Positions 13,869-24,910 of a stretch of 64,000 nucleotides of DNA are shown here, one piece after another; positions within the stretch are counted from its first letter, which is position 1; each line of letters begins with the position of its first letter. The DNA is from Dicyema japonicum (lineage: Eukaryota > Dicyemida > Rhombozoa > Dicyemidae). The position numbers and the translations under genes are program-made. The DNA lies in assembly GCA_011109175.1 (NCBI GenBank), contig RDEW01000017.1, positions 1,030,671-1,094,670 on the forward strand, in the 5' to 3' direction. Below the pieces are notes generated by a model that worked only from the letters and a program-made list of their open reading frames with translations, did no database searches and had not been told where the DNA came from.

Positions 13869-15160
13869 CTAATTCAATAAAGTCGAGATATACAACAAAA
13901 CATTCAAATACAACCCACCACTGGATGTGGGTAATGGCACACTAATTGCACTACAAAAACCGGGCAAAGCTAAAGACCCCTTAACGAATTTAAGACCCAT
14001 CGTACTATTGACGACTCTACGCAAGACACTATCACTTATAGTGCTGAACAGGATTGGATCTGACATCGAGAACTTTCTCTCTCACGGTCAAAGCGGATTC
14101 AGGTCAGGGAGATCTACAGCTGATGTGGTCTGGGGACATCGATGGCTTTTTGCAACACATCAAAATTACAAGGGGGCTATTGGCAACCTTGGCATGGACA
14201 TGTCCAAAGCCTTTGACTCTATACACAGAGGGAGACTTTTGGATATCTTGGAGAAGTTGGTTGACGAGGACAGTGTCAGAATGATCCGCCTATTACTTGG
14301 AACAACGCAGCTAAGTGTACGTTTTGGAAATTTGGAGTCTGTCCTATTCGAGACAACGTTCGGGGTACCGCAGGGAGATTCCTTGTCACCGGTACTTTTT
14401 GTGACATATCTGGAGGCGGCACTCAGAGACTTCAGACTATTAATTGGCGATCTACCTCAAACTGAAGTGATTTATGCAGATGATATCGACTATATATCCA
14501 GCGACGAGAAAACATTAAACTATATACGGACAAGGATGCCAGATGTCCTAGAAAAATGGTTCATCAAAATCAATACGGAAAAGACGGAGACAACTACCAT
14601 ACGCCGTGAACTAACCCGAACTGATGAAAAATGGAGATACTGTAAAAAATTGGGGTCGTTGCTCGGAGACGCTGAGGATATCACTAACAGGAATAGATGC
14701 CTTCCATCGTAAGCAACTCCGACTGTTGCTTGGCATCAACTGGCCGAAAAAAATTACAAACAAGAATCTATACAAAGTATGTAGTACAAGACCATTGAGT
14801 CTGGATATCCTGGAATCAAGATGGCGTCTGTTTGGTCACATCCTTCGAATGAGCCAGATGACGCCTGCTAAAATAACAATGGAACTATTTCTGCCCAAAA
14901 GTGAATACCTCGTTCCGTGGAAGACCTCGCATAACTTTGCCAGAGGTTCTACACAAAGACCTGACCAATGTAGGACGAAAGCTGAAAACTGGAGATGATC
15001 TGGATACGCTCGGAATAACTGCCTGTAACCGCGGAGCATGAAGGAAGTTAGTTAAGAGAATTGTGGAAAAAAATAATCTGAAGAAAAATACGGCACAAGC
15101 ATCTATTAATTAAATAAATTACATTTTGGTTCTTCGAAAGTGCTATTAATAATAAAAGTC
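13869..15160 (+). mobile_element. LINE-A, 5'-truncated, RT domain largely open
   Basis: The frame 13927-14712 reads a long reverse-transcriptase domain: LQKPGKAKDPLTNLRPI, GQSGFRSGRSTADVVWG, MDMSKAFDS, FGVPQGDSLSP and YADDIDY. It continues into EKWRYCKKLGSLLGDAEDI. A second frame (14624-14998) continues with DAFHRKQLRLLLGINWP, and a third with FRGRPRITLPEVLHKDL and KTGDDLDTLGITACNRGA. Compared with the copy at 44386, about 140 bases between GDAEDI and DAFHRKQ are deleted. A tail resembling other LINE-A 3' ends (TTCGAAAGTGCTATTAATAA) follows at 15135-15155. The 5' endonuclease part is absent here; the copy at 38390 shows that the family carries an AP-type endonuclease. Confidence 0.85.
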
Positions 15161-15750
15161 GATTTAGGTAACATTTTAAATTAATACGCATGAACCATGG
15201 AACGTCTTGTTCTGACTACGAAGATCCAGTCATTCGACCGATACGTACTTGTTGAGGTCTCTGCTAGAGGGTGCTGGGATCGTGTAATTAGTCAGTTTAT
15301 GTAACCCTGGTCTCTAGTGTTAATATTATTAAGTCAAAATTAGTCTTATCAGCCTTAATTACCGAAAGTTACCTGATTACGACGAAAAATCTATCTTCTC
15401 TTACGCATACCTTCAATTCACTTGACAAATTTTTGGGAAATAAAATATTCAAACATCAACTCGTCGAGTGGTTAGTTTGTCGGATGATTGATGGGGTGAA
15501 GTACCTCCATTGTACGAACTGTCCTCACTTCAAAATGAATGTGATGCTTCCTTCACCTTATCGCGATTAAATATTCTAATGTGGGAACATCGAATACATT
15601 ATACCGTGGGTTTGAATCCCACCTGACACGAAAATTAGAGTAACTTAGACAAGTCTACGTTAAGGAGATGATAACAGAAAAGTAATCTTATAGCAAAAAC
15701 TCGTATGTGGAACAAAAAGGCACACTTAGAAGAAATATTTTAATATAAAA
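15161..15750. other. No gene seen; isolated tRNA-like T arm
   Basis: The only structured item is GTGGGTTTGAATCCCAC near 15606-15622, a perfect 5-base stem with a 7-base loop like a tRNA T arm. No matching acceptor or anticodon stem was found, so no tRNA gene is called. Confidence 0.35.
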
Positions 15751-16884
15751 TCACACTTCCACAAAACGGTACGGGTGCTGATCACGGTACTTGACATCAA
15801 TTGAAGAGTTTATCAGAGGTTTTAATTGCCTACCAGGACCGAGCTCGTAAACATTTCGTTTGGCCGGAGAATTGAACAAATATTCCATGGTTTGTTGCCA
15901 CTTTACTGGCGACACAACCTGGTGGACCAACAAATCCTTAATCTCCTCCACGTTTTTGTATGGTTTGGCTGTTAGATTGGAAATTACGTTAATTCTGGGC
16001 TCATTAAATTTGACATTACTAAAATTGGAAAACAAACCTCAAGACATCTTTGAGTTCACCACAGGCAAAATTCATCATCTGAGTATGAAAGGCCCCACTG
16101 ACTTGGAGTCTTTTAACTTTCCGAATTCCAAATTTGGAACTATTCGCCTCGATGAACTCCAAGGCCTACACAATAAAGTCAATGGTCGCCTCAACAGAGC
16201 CACCAATTACTTGAAATGCGCAAGAAAGATAATTTGCAGGCTGACAAACTGGATTGGAGATCCCCAAAGAATAGCAGTGCTCAATAGCCGCCTTGCAGCA
16301 TTCTTTTATGTTCGAGATTCCGTTGACCATTATGGAAATCATCCCTCCGTTAGTCATCTCCGAAGCCTTCTGCATGGAAGTAGCACGAACTTTTACAACT
16401 TTTATTGCTGTTTCGGCTATAAATCAAGACAAACCATCCTCGAAAGACAGGCACTCTGAGAAAACGAGAGAGGTATACTCCCCCAAACTCAATCCTGCTG
16501 TATAACTGCAAGTTCTAAGAGCTTCTGGATCTTCACTCTCAAGTTTCTTAAGAGAAGCCAGAGATGTGACCATAATAGCTGGTTGGGAGATTTCTGTCCT
16601 CATTAATTTGTCAGATGGGCCTTCCAAAGATAACTAAAATGACATTTAGTGTATACTTTCAGCAGATCGTACCCTAAAATAGCACTCGCTCTCTCGAAAA
16701 GATCAACAGATTTTGGAAACTGCTTCAATTTTGATGCCATACCGATAAATTGGGAGCCCTGTCCAGGAAAAAGAAGCACTGACGATTCCTTCAATATCTG
16801 AGTATTCGACCACACAGCTGCATCACTTGAGCAGTTCCTTAACACAGCTCTGACAGGAGTGAAGGGTAGTTTTGACGCGAACAT
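15751..16884 (-). CDS. MCAT: Malonyl-CoA:ACP transacylase, mitochondrial
   Basis: MCAT transfers malonyl groups from CoA to the acyl carrier protein in mitochondrial type II fatty-acid synthesis. Five exons (16657-16884, 16435-16633, 16190-16407, 16038-16165, 15751-16018) total 1041 bases, exactly 346 codons plus stop, without a frame break. The start ATG at 16884 precedes a basic, hydroxylated presequence (MFASKLPFTPVRAVLRN). Motifs are LLFPGQGSQFIGM, QPAIMVTSLA, the nucleophile serine in AGLSLGEYTSL, the arginine of KVRATSMQ, the histidine of VSGAFHTQMM, and HQVVSPVKWQQTM then ELGPGRQL. The introns are 23, 27, 24 and 19 bases. The third is a GC-AG intron (16166-16189) and the fourth (16019-16037) is the shortest in the window. 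Removing all four gives an alignment to animal MCAT with no gaps around the junctions. The protein is slightly shorter than vertebrate MCAT (about 390 residues). It is clearly functional. Confidence 0.95.
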
Positions 16885-16969
16885 AAGCACCGGTAACGTA
16901 GGACACGTTCAAATCCTATAAATAATCGATATACGTGATCACGCCACTCTGATATGCACGATTTTTACC

Positions 16970-17062
16970 GATTTTTATTATTATTATCCCCAGGATCACT
17001 GGGTCAAAGAGAAAGAAATAAAAGTTCTCATCTAACTAAGTGATCCCAGACCGACAAAAGTG
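16970..17062. repeat. Dispersed repeat, copy 1 of two
   Basis: TATTATTATCCCCAGGATCA, then CTGGGTCAAAGAGAAAGAA and AAAGTTCTCATCTAAC, matches 27445-27520 with few changes. The TTA run at one side suggests the border of a non-LTR element. Confidence 0.6.
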
Positions 17063-17830
17063 AGGACGAGTCCGGCTTTACCGAATTTTACTGATTTTAA
17101 TACTTTTTTCAATTTTGGTTACGGAAATTCATTTATTTAATAATTCTGAGTTAAAATATTATTAAAATTCTTTGACAAATTGTTGAGAACAGAAATCACC
17201 TCAACAGCTATTATGATGACACCACCTGTGAGGGCGGTGATCAAATCGTCTCAAATTACAACTGCTTGGCGAAATAAATTATTTCATTTTCCATGGTTAT
17301 TAGCTAATTTACTCATCGAAATCACAATGGCACGTGATATCAACGTGAAAATAGTTTTGATTATTAAATATTATAACATTTTTTTAATTATAAATAAACG
17401 ATTTACGATCGCTTTATTTTAGAAAAAATATTCCTTACTATTTTTAAGGTTGTTCTCAACCACACCAAGCTAAATTAATACCCCCAACTTAAGGAAACGC
17501 ATCATTTACATTTTTCTACTCCTCTTGACACAGTCAAATGTAGCTTTGTAAGCTAAAGAAACGCAAGCAATTTTGAGGTCGCAACTGAGTTCACTTTTCA
17601 AGTCTTTTAATAATTTCAGCTCTCAGGATAAAGCATTGACCTATTTTAGCTCACTAGTATTGTGAGTCGTTAAAAGATTCACCAACAAGGAATTGATTGA
17701 GGATTAACCAAATCAATCACCAACTCCGCACGAAACAGTCCATAGTTAATAAGAAAATAAACTCGTTAATTTTATTTAAAAAAACTGACTGAATTTATCT
17801 CCTCTTTTGATCCAAATCACTAAAATTATG
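17063..17830. other. No gene seen
   Basis: AT-rich sequence. The minus strand at 17164-17318 has a short hydrophobic open piece (DDLITALTGGVIIIAVEVIS) that cannot be extended with plausible introns. Confidence 0.3.
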
Positions 17831-18865
17831 ATGATACATCTACAAGATGATTCAAAAAACTGACGAATCCCTCTGTAACTGGTCATGTCTAGTAACTCTC
17901 GCCAGAGGAAACAGCCCTCTTCCCCAAACGGCTTTGATTGATCAGATGCTGATGAGGACTTCCTTTGTCTTATCCAATTCGTGTCCGATAGGGTTATGGA
18001 TCCAAAGATCGATAAAAGTGGTTCCCACCTTTTGCCTTTGGAAGTTGATCATCAGAGCGTTTAAGGAAGACACTCTAAATGTTTGGATTTATATCCTCTG
18101 TTTTACGGCCTTTGTCGTCGATACGAACCCGATTGACTCAAATGAAGGAAATCTCAACTTCAGTCATCAAGAAAGTCGTGAAGTAGGAAAACATCAACCT
18201 AGCGACCACGCTCGGAAATCGATTAATTGATAATAACTTAGTCCCGTCTTCCAGGGTTAAGAACCACAAACGAGATTTACGACCTCAAGTAAACAAGAAA
18301 ATGGTGGTAATCGATACTCTAATTGCGCTACGGACAGTCTCCAGTAATGACAAGGTGCTTCCACCTATGCTCGACGCTTTGCCAACTCCATACGACCTAC
18401 GCACAACAAAAATAGGACAGACGTGTCACACTTGTTTCTCACCACCGATGACATAAGATCGGCTATTTCATCCTTCACGGGAAGCAGTAGTGCAGGCCTA
18501 AACATACGTCATGTAAAAGATTTTACTCCTGTTGCCGCTTCCGATGCGGGGGACACATTAACCAACTCTATGATGGTTCTCATTGGGCACATTCGTCTAG
18601 CTGAAATTTCCAACTATTGCTTGCGTCAATTGTTAGCCTTCAAAAAGCCTTGGGATCCTATTGCTATTGGAAACATACTCAGACTTCTATCGTCCAAAAT
18701 TGTTGCAAAACAACCAGTGACCTTCCAAGCCCTAAGTTGAATCGAACTCAGAAAGAGGTTGAGATTCCGCACCGATGCAAGGTCGCTATTAATTCGGTCC
18801 GCAGTCTCATAGTCAGCCCATCATACGCGAAGGAAGATTTCGTAGTGAAGCTGGACTTCTGAACA
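17830..18865 (+). mobile_element. LINE-B fragment, decayed
   Basis: SSFTGSSSAGLNIRHVKDFT and AGDTLTNSMM, followed in another frame by PIAIGNILRLLSSKI, matches the LINE-B pattern (SF.PGS..G.DG...H..DL... then RPIAVGN.LRRLASK). The same part is seen at 22994-23239 and 26587-26796 on minus. Frame changes and stops are present. Confidence 0.7.
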
Positions 18866-19247
18866 ACAGCATTTGTTGAAATTTTTTAATCGAAGCTAGC
18901 CTCTCCAGGATTTCACAAATCAGCAGAATTTTGTATAATCTACCATACACACCGATCTTGTCCAGCACACTCTCAAATCCAGAACCGATGTGCAACAAAA
19001 AGATCTCATTCATAATAGTCTTGGGGATCAACTCCTATGCTTCAGCAATCTGAGCACCGCTTAACGTCTGGTATCTATACGATGCCAGTATTGTAAGAGT
19101 TTGGAAAACTGTGACGACTGAGGTCAAGTCCACCCTCTCTATCATTTCGAAAATCAAACCAGAGTCAAAACCCTCCGAATGAGAGATTATTAACGTGGCA
19201 TGCTCGAACGACAACATCATTTTTCTTGGATCCCTTCTATCCCTCAA
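18866..19247 (-). CDS. Unrecognised ORF pair, possible gene
   Basis: The minus strand is open from 19247 to the LINE border near 18860, interrupted by a single in-frame TAG near 19034. It reads SFEHATLIISHSEGFDSGLI, later TVFQTLTILASYRYQTLSG, stop, then PKTIMNEIFLLHIGSGFESV and KILLICEILERLASIKKFQQ. The composition is helical and leucine-rich like a repeat protein, but no family was recognised. The first 30 bases overlap a dispersed repeat. It could be a gene fragment truncated by the LINE, or chance. Confidence 0.25.
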
Positions 19248-19510
19248 GAAAATCTCAACTCTCTTACAAAAAATGACTCCTTACTGTTTTTCACACTCAA
19301 TGTCACCCTTCTTGACACTCATTCCACTTCATAAAAAATCGGTATTGGCTATTTTCTCGAACAGGCCCTTCCGGCTTTTCTTTCTTTGATCGACGCTTTC
19401 CTAAACAACTAACATGTATCACAGGCCTAGCCGCTATCAACATTGGGATTACAAAAACCCGGTGAAACATCACAGTAAAGAGAATCTTTTTTGTGTCAGT
19501 ACCTTAGTCA
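19215..19510 (+). repeat. Dispersed repeat, copy 2
   Basis: GGATCCCTTCTATCCCTCAA, then GAAAATCTCAACTCTC and AAAAATGACTCC, and further on CTTTTTTGTGTCAGTACCTT, parallels 8175-8270. No intact coding capacity is seen. Confidence 0.5.
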
Positions 19511-20180
19511 AGAGGTCCCTAACTGGTACAGGTACCAGTCCATAAACCAATTGGTACCGGTTTCTTGTTAGTGCGATGGTACATGTAAGTTGCAAGTAAA
19601 CAGTCTACCCCCAGGCCGCGGTAAAATTGTCTAAAGGTTACCGGTCAGCGGCAACAAAAAGTTTGGGACCACTACCTTAGCGATCAAACCGAAATTAAAT
19701 CTTCATCAGTAAGCATGCCTAGCTTCCACATCTACAAGTGAGATGGGTAAGTAGTTTCCTTGTGCATCAATCGGAACTCTTGGACAACAACTGTCCCATG
19801 CTTAAGATTTTTCGTCGCATTTTTGAAAAATAAACAAACTCTGCAGAAAAACTCGATCAGGTTGCCTCTTTTCATGGCTAAGACTTGTAGTTATTTTAGG
19901 TATAACGTTTCCCGGAAGTGTCTATGCTTATGTCTACACAAGAAGTCGATGGAGGACGGATGTCCGAAGAGAGGTCGTCCATTTTCAGATCGCGCCACCG
20001 ATGAACACGGTGGATTCTCTTGTTATTGGCAAAACCGAAGGAATCTGCAGCCGTACCTTCGTATTGAAGACTCCCACATTTGAGTGATGATGGTAAAAAC
20101 GGTGGAACCTTTGTATGCGAAGCAGAGATAATACAATAGTCCACATCCCCATGGAGACATAGCAGTTGACTTTTCTATTA
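19511..20180. other. No gene supported
   Basis: Opposed open frames exist (19760-20083 plus; 19896-20197 minus) without recognisable domains. The 3' end of a LINE-C on the minus strand abuts this at about 20185. Confidence 0.35.
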
Positions 20181-20184
20181 TTAT

Positions 20185-20500
20185 TATTAAAAACCAAAAA
20201 TCACCGACAAATAAATAACTACATAGCCGTCAGGTGATTCCGGCCGCCTCGAGTAGCCATCTCATTCTTGCTCGGTGTTCTTCCCGGGTCCAACGCATTT
20301 CCGGATTGGGCGGGGGTTTCTAGCTTTTTTAGAGGGAAGTAAGGCTCCAGTTTTCCTCACTAAATCCTCAAAAGGTGTAGGGTTTAAAGGTGTCCAAGAA
20401 AACCTTTGCAAAACCTTACTGGCCATTCTTTGGAAGGTATTGATTTTTTCTATATTCCTGTTTGATAGGTTGGTTCCCCATGCAGCACACACGTAAGTTA
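20185..20500 (-). mobile_element. LINE-C 3' fragment
   Basis: The minus strand reads CAAWGTNLSNRNIEKINTFQ, later FEDLVRKTGALLPSKKAR, then a C-terminus equivalent to RRPESPDG. The 3' UTR has the family block AAAATCACCGACAAATAAAT (20199-20218). The same 3' UTR is present at 33331 and 47308. Confidence 0.8.
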
Positions 20501-20630
20501 GAGACGGTTAATACGGTTAAATATACTGCACGTAGGGCGAATTTAAAATTTTTAAACAGTTGCGCCTCCCAAAAATATTTATTTATTTAACCCAAGAACA
20601 CCAATAGTTAATTTAATTGTATTAAACTAA

Positions 20631-22010
20631 TTAGGTGATCCCGGCCGCCTCCATCAGGTCTCTCATCTTTTTCCGGTGGACCTTCCGAGATCCAACACAG
20701 CTTCTCTGAAAACGGGAGGGTTTTGAAAGAAATACAAGAGGGGTGATGTAAAGTATTCTAGTAAGACCCAATCCATTAGAGCATTGTAGGAAGTTGGATT
20801 TTCGGCACAGAGCGGCGAATCCCTTCCCATTTTGTCCGATAAGGTCTTCCAGAGAGGTGGGTGTGAGATTGACTGTTCTCACGAGCTTGCCGATAGTTGT
20901 AGCTGATAGGGACTGAATATCACTATTTTCTGTTTGTTCGTCCAGGATAGGTTGATTCCCCAAGACGCACAGGCGTAGCTGTTAGATGGCTCAATGAATT
21001 GTTTATGTAGTAGTTTCAATGCTGGAAAGGAGATCTGATGCCACCAAGAATAGATTTGATCAAACCAAGCTTTCTTGAGCAGGTTCCGGAGATATATTCG
21101 ACATGAGGGGAGAAGGTCATGTGCGTGTCAAAGGCGACTCCTAAGATTTTCAATTTCTTCGTAAAAGGCATTTTAGTTTGGTTTTTGTTTATAAATAAAT
21201 CAACGGTCATTCTTCCAAGACGTTTGTCTGAGGTAAATAGGGATGTGGAGGACTTCTCAGGAGATATATCAAGTCTGTTGGAGATTAACCAATTTTGAAT
21301 CACGTGTAGTTGTTTTTGAACTCTTTCTGAGGCTTTTAGGAGATCCTGGTCACGGGATCCAATTAGCATGTCATTGGCATAGGAGAGGAGAAGATCGTCT
21401 TTATCAACTGATCGTGGCAAATCGGACATAAAAAGGTTGAATAAGGCGGGGGACAAAGGAGAATCCTTTCGGGCAAGAGGACGGGGGAGGGACATATATG
21501 TTAGCAATTTTGAGAGTACTCGATCCGTTTGATATTGAAATTCCGGAGATTTCCGTGGTCCCATCGATAGTTAGCGACTTAAGTTCAGCGGATATGTCAG
21601 AATAACGAAGGTTCTTTCTGATGATGGTAAGAAGGCCTCCACCGAGGCGGTTCGGGCAATCTAGGCGAATGCAGTCGAAACCTGGAAAATGAGGAGTAGT
21701 CGCGGACTGAGTCAACTTGATTTCTTGAAGCAAAATCACGTCAATGTTTTGGTTGTTTGTGAAGGATCGTAATTCGAGAATTTTGCTCTTTATTCCGTTG
21801 ATGTTAATTTGCAGAATTGAAAGTTGGGGACCTGGGTTGAGCTCGATGTCGCCAGAAAATAGTAGAAGGATCCCATTGAGAGTTGAAGGAAGCCGTCCAA
21901 AGGAACCAACTTCGGATGGGGGTGAGCAAATGGTCCTTTTCCTAGGTGCATTAGGTGCACCCTGAGCGCCTCCAGAAACGTCATGACTGGTAGACCACAC
22001 GGCGGAACGT
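20631..22010 (-). mobile_element. LINE-C with 2A-like peptide, endonuclease and RT
   Basis: On the minus strand, 22000-21404 begins MWSTSHDVSG and runs into LLLFSGDIELNPGP (21827-21868), a canonical 2A-like motif (D-V/I-E-x-N-P-G-P). Directly after it comes an AP-endonuclease start, QLSILQININGIKSK, with LLQEIKL and RLGGGLLTI. After an internal deletion the frame 21564-21016 shows RT motifs DSPLSPALFNLFMSDLP and LSYANDMLIGS (YADD changed to YAND). The frame 20963-20631 gives the C-terminus ending MRDLMEAAGIT. The deletion of motif A and the altered catalytic motif make this copy inactive, but it is the best preserved 5' half of the family in the window. Confidence 0.85.
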
Positions 22011-22550
22011 TAATATTAAAAAATATTTAAATTGTAATTTTTTTAATTTTAAATATAATAAATTTTTTTTAATGGTTTTATTATCAAATGAATAAAAATT
22101 AAATTAAAGCATTTAATAATAAAACCAATAAATATAATAAATTAGAAAAATATGGTTAAAGTTTTATAAAAAAATCTTTGAATTTTTAAAATCGAGCATT
22201 ACGTAGCGCTCGGTATCGCTCAACGCCTGTGACATAGTAGAATCAGGATTATCGGTGAGAACAGAATAGTAACTCTAACATGAATAGTATCGGTATCTAG
22301 CAGAGTACTAATCGGAATTTATAATCAAAATAAAAATTTATTAAAAAAACGGTCCTTTTTCCTTTTATGGACCTCAAATTTCTAATTTGAATTTTTTCTG
22401 TTTTCGTGGCCAACTAACCATTAGGCCAGTTGACCAATTAATTTTAACTATGTTAATCAAATATTGCTTAAATGTACTAACGTATAACAAATGAATTAAA
22501 TTAGATTAAAGGTTATGGGCTTTTGAAATATCACAGGTTCTTCCTCAAAG
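22011..22550. other. AT-rich spacer
   Basis: Long A/T runs, for example at 22020-22190. No gene or known repeat was seen. Confidence 0.45.
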
Positions 22551-22553
22551 TTT

Positions 22554-22990
22554 TTGCTTGGGTATCTCTTAAATCGATTTATTTACAATAAGTTTACCAT
22601 ACAATGGCTGGCAATATTATGGAACTTTGTACTATTGCCTCATCATCTGTGTAGTCTATTGTCATTAGCGACAGTTTTCACTTCTATATTCATTTTTCTG
22701 GGCCTTTCCGGATACAATCGATCTCCAACTCAGATAACTTTGTCAATTGGAGAGACTAAGATCGCCCATTTTTTTGACTGGTGGGGTTAATCTCTTCATA
22801 CTTTGTCTTCTTTTCTCAGTATACCCAGGATTACAAATTAACTACTTAATTGGTAAAAACTCAAATTAATTGTGTTTTAGAACATATGTTGCTTTATATG
22901 TTTGCGACTACCAAGATTCATCCAAAAGCTACAAAATTGTTTAGATACCTCCCTCAATTCTTGGCTGGCCTTAAACAGACTCCACCACTG
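22554..22990 (+). CDS. Unrecognised hydrophobic ORFs
   Basis: The frame 22554-22790 encodes at least two hydrophobic helices (NFVLLPHHLCSLLSLATVFT, SIFIFLGLSG) and ends HFFDWWG. It is followed by a second short frame from 22850. A gene fragment with small introns is possible, but I could not join the frames convincingly, and a LINE-B fragment begins at about 22985. No family is recognised. Confidence 0.2.
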
Positions 22991-23242
22991 GCTTTAAGAA
23001 AGGAAACAATAAGACTCTCGCCTCAAAAATTGAAAATGACGAAGGTCTCTTATACACACAGGGCATAAACCATCCAAACCACTGCTGCTGCCTGGTGATA
23101 AGGATTTGATTCCAGTCAGTATATTTGATTTTGGGGAGGAGGCAGTCCATTGGATTGAAATTCCATCAGATCCGATGGAAAAAAATTTTATTCTCCCAGT
23201 CAATGGCGCGGGCAAGTACCTCGGCAATAACATTCTCATAGA
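22985..23242 (-). mobile_element. LINE-B fragment
   Basis: The minus strand reads IKSLSPGSSSGLDGLCPVCI then RDLRHFQF. The DNA is close to 26890-26960 (AATGACGAAGGTCTCT...ACCATCCAAACC). It is a short internal piece. Confidence 0.7.
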
Positions 23243-23244
23243 AT

Positions 23245-24110
23245 AGAATTTTTTTGGCTGTTCTCAAGGGGGAGTTCAGCCCTTTCACGAGTCCCTTTCC
23301 CTCATCGGTGACGTAAAACCTAACTCGGGCCCATCGAATACTTTAAAATTCTGCAACTAAACATTAACGGGATCAACAACGTGACGTACGCAATCATCAA
23401 CATATATATTTCTCCTTCAAGTAGCTCAAAAGGATATCATCTGACCTCTCTTGGATCTGTCCTTAAGAACATAACCATGTACGGATACTTAATGAGAGGA
23501 TATTATCTTGACCTTTCGTCCCGGAAGAACCTGTCGATGGAAAATGGATCAACGAGGGGAGTATATCTTGTCACAGACTGAAAGCCTTCAAGTCTTAAAT
23601 GATCCTCTCTAGCACACACGTACAGCTTTATGACTAGACGAATCCAACACCTCCCCCGATATCTCCATTTGCTTCCCGAACATCGTCAGTGGTGTGTGAT
23701 TTTCCTTCTGACCACAACATGATATTATTCGCTAAAAAGACCTTATCAATTACAACGCAGTTTGTGGTTCAAATTTGAACAAGAACCTGAACAGTGATTT
23801 TCGGACTTTGAAGTCAAAATTTACGCTCGATTGATTCCGCAAATATGCACTTCAACAAGTGCATGCTCACAGAAGACCTAAAATACGTTCCCAGAGGATT
23901 TATCCCTGGGGCAAAACCACTCTTTACCAAGGAGATCATCGACCTCACGCCTGGACCATCGGACCAAGCCGACCGAGTTTTGGAACTCACTGAAATCTAT
24001 TTAGTCTGGACAAACGCTACATACAACCTCCCACGAATCTGGAACAAACAAACTTCACCATACCAAATCCTTTCAAGAACAAACATACGACCCAATTGAC
24101 TATTACAGCA
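23245..24110 (+). mobile_element. LINE-C 5' part, decayed, degenerate 2A
   Basis: SLSLIGDVKPNSGP (the 2A core at 23307-23333 is GDVKPNSGP) precedes an endonuclease start equivalent to LQININGI, followed by NIYISPSSSSKGYHLTSLGS, as in IYVPPPSSCPKGFSF of the copy at 21400-22000. The 2A core has lost the essential N-P-G-P. The later frame 23845-24099 is of unknown relation. Confidence 0.65.
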
Positions 24111-24159
24111 ATATTTATCAGGTAACTGCATCAAAAAACCTTAAGAGATACATTCTTGA

Positions 24160-24345
24160 CTATATATGCCCTAATTTCCAAGAAAAAGAACTCCTGGAAC
24201 ATGTACTAGAAAAAGCACCAGATATACTTGGGAAATGGTTTCTCACCGTGAACAGGGAAAAACAGAACGGACAGAAATAAGACGAATGAATAACTCACTC
24301 GAAGAGAAATGGAGACACACAAAGAAACTTGGCTCCCTATAATAA
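24160..24345 (+). mobile_element. LINE-A internal fragment
   Basis: LEKAPDILGKWFLTVNREK, then RRMNNSLEEKWRHTKKLGSL, matches MPDVLEKWFIKINTEK...DEKWRYCKKLGSL of the copy at 13927-14712. It is interrupted by a frame change. Confidence 0.7.
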
Positions 24346-24519
24346 TTATATTTATTTTATGCAAATATGACATGTGCGCGTGACATAATATTGATAATAT
24401 GCCCTAACACACGTGGACCACTTAGTCACAAAAACAGGTAAGAAAAGGAACACCCTACGGCCATCTTTGTCTAGGACAATGAAACTTTCAGAACAATGTA
24501 CAAATAATATATTAGTACT

Positions 24520-24910
24520 ACCGTGAACTACGCGAGCCCCTCCTGGCCTTCATCCCTGGCAGCAGCCAACATCCAAAAACTTGAGTCCCAACGGAGCCTT
24601 CTGAACAGTTATTGGATGCAACAGATTCACATCATCCGACCACCTCTACTGAAAACCAATATTCTCTCAGTGGAGAATCACCTCCGCAGGAGGAACCTCC
24701 AATTTTCAAACAAAACTACGAAACCTCACCACTTCTTGAACCACACAAAGAACTTCCATATTATAGTGAAACTATTCGCGAAAGTAAAAATTCTTCAGCC
24801 ACCTCTGATAAATCCAAGTCAAAGGCTATACATGACCACATCTCCACAAAAGCAATCCGAAGACTGGTTTGAAACGATCTATTGGCCGGCTCTCCTCCTT
24901 GGTGAATGAC
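24520..24910 (+). mobile_element. Jockey-type LINE (family D) RT C-terminal fragment
   Basis: The frame reads NYASPSWPSSLAAANIQKLE and later ILSVENHLRRRNLQF and KPHHFLNHTKNF. This is the region after the RT palm in jockey-type elements (EYA.PAW.PNLS..NIQKLQ...H....). No other part of this family is visible here. Confidence 0.6.

Noticed and set aside
15606-15622. tRNA gene near 15.5 kb suggested by a perfect T-arm hairpin
   Set aside because: No acceptor, D or anticodon stems can be folded around it; the nearest A-box-like sequence is over 100 bases upstream.
17164-17318. Small membrane protein on minus next to MCAT
   Set aside because: Two in-frame stops remain with any plausible tiny intron, and no family is recognised.
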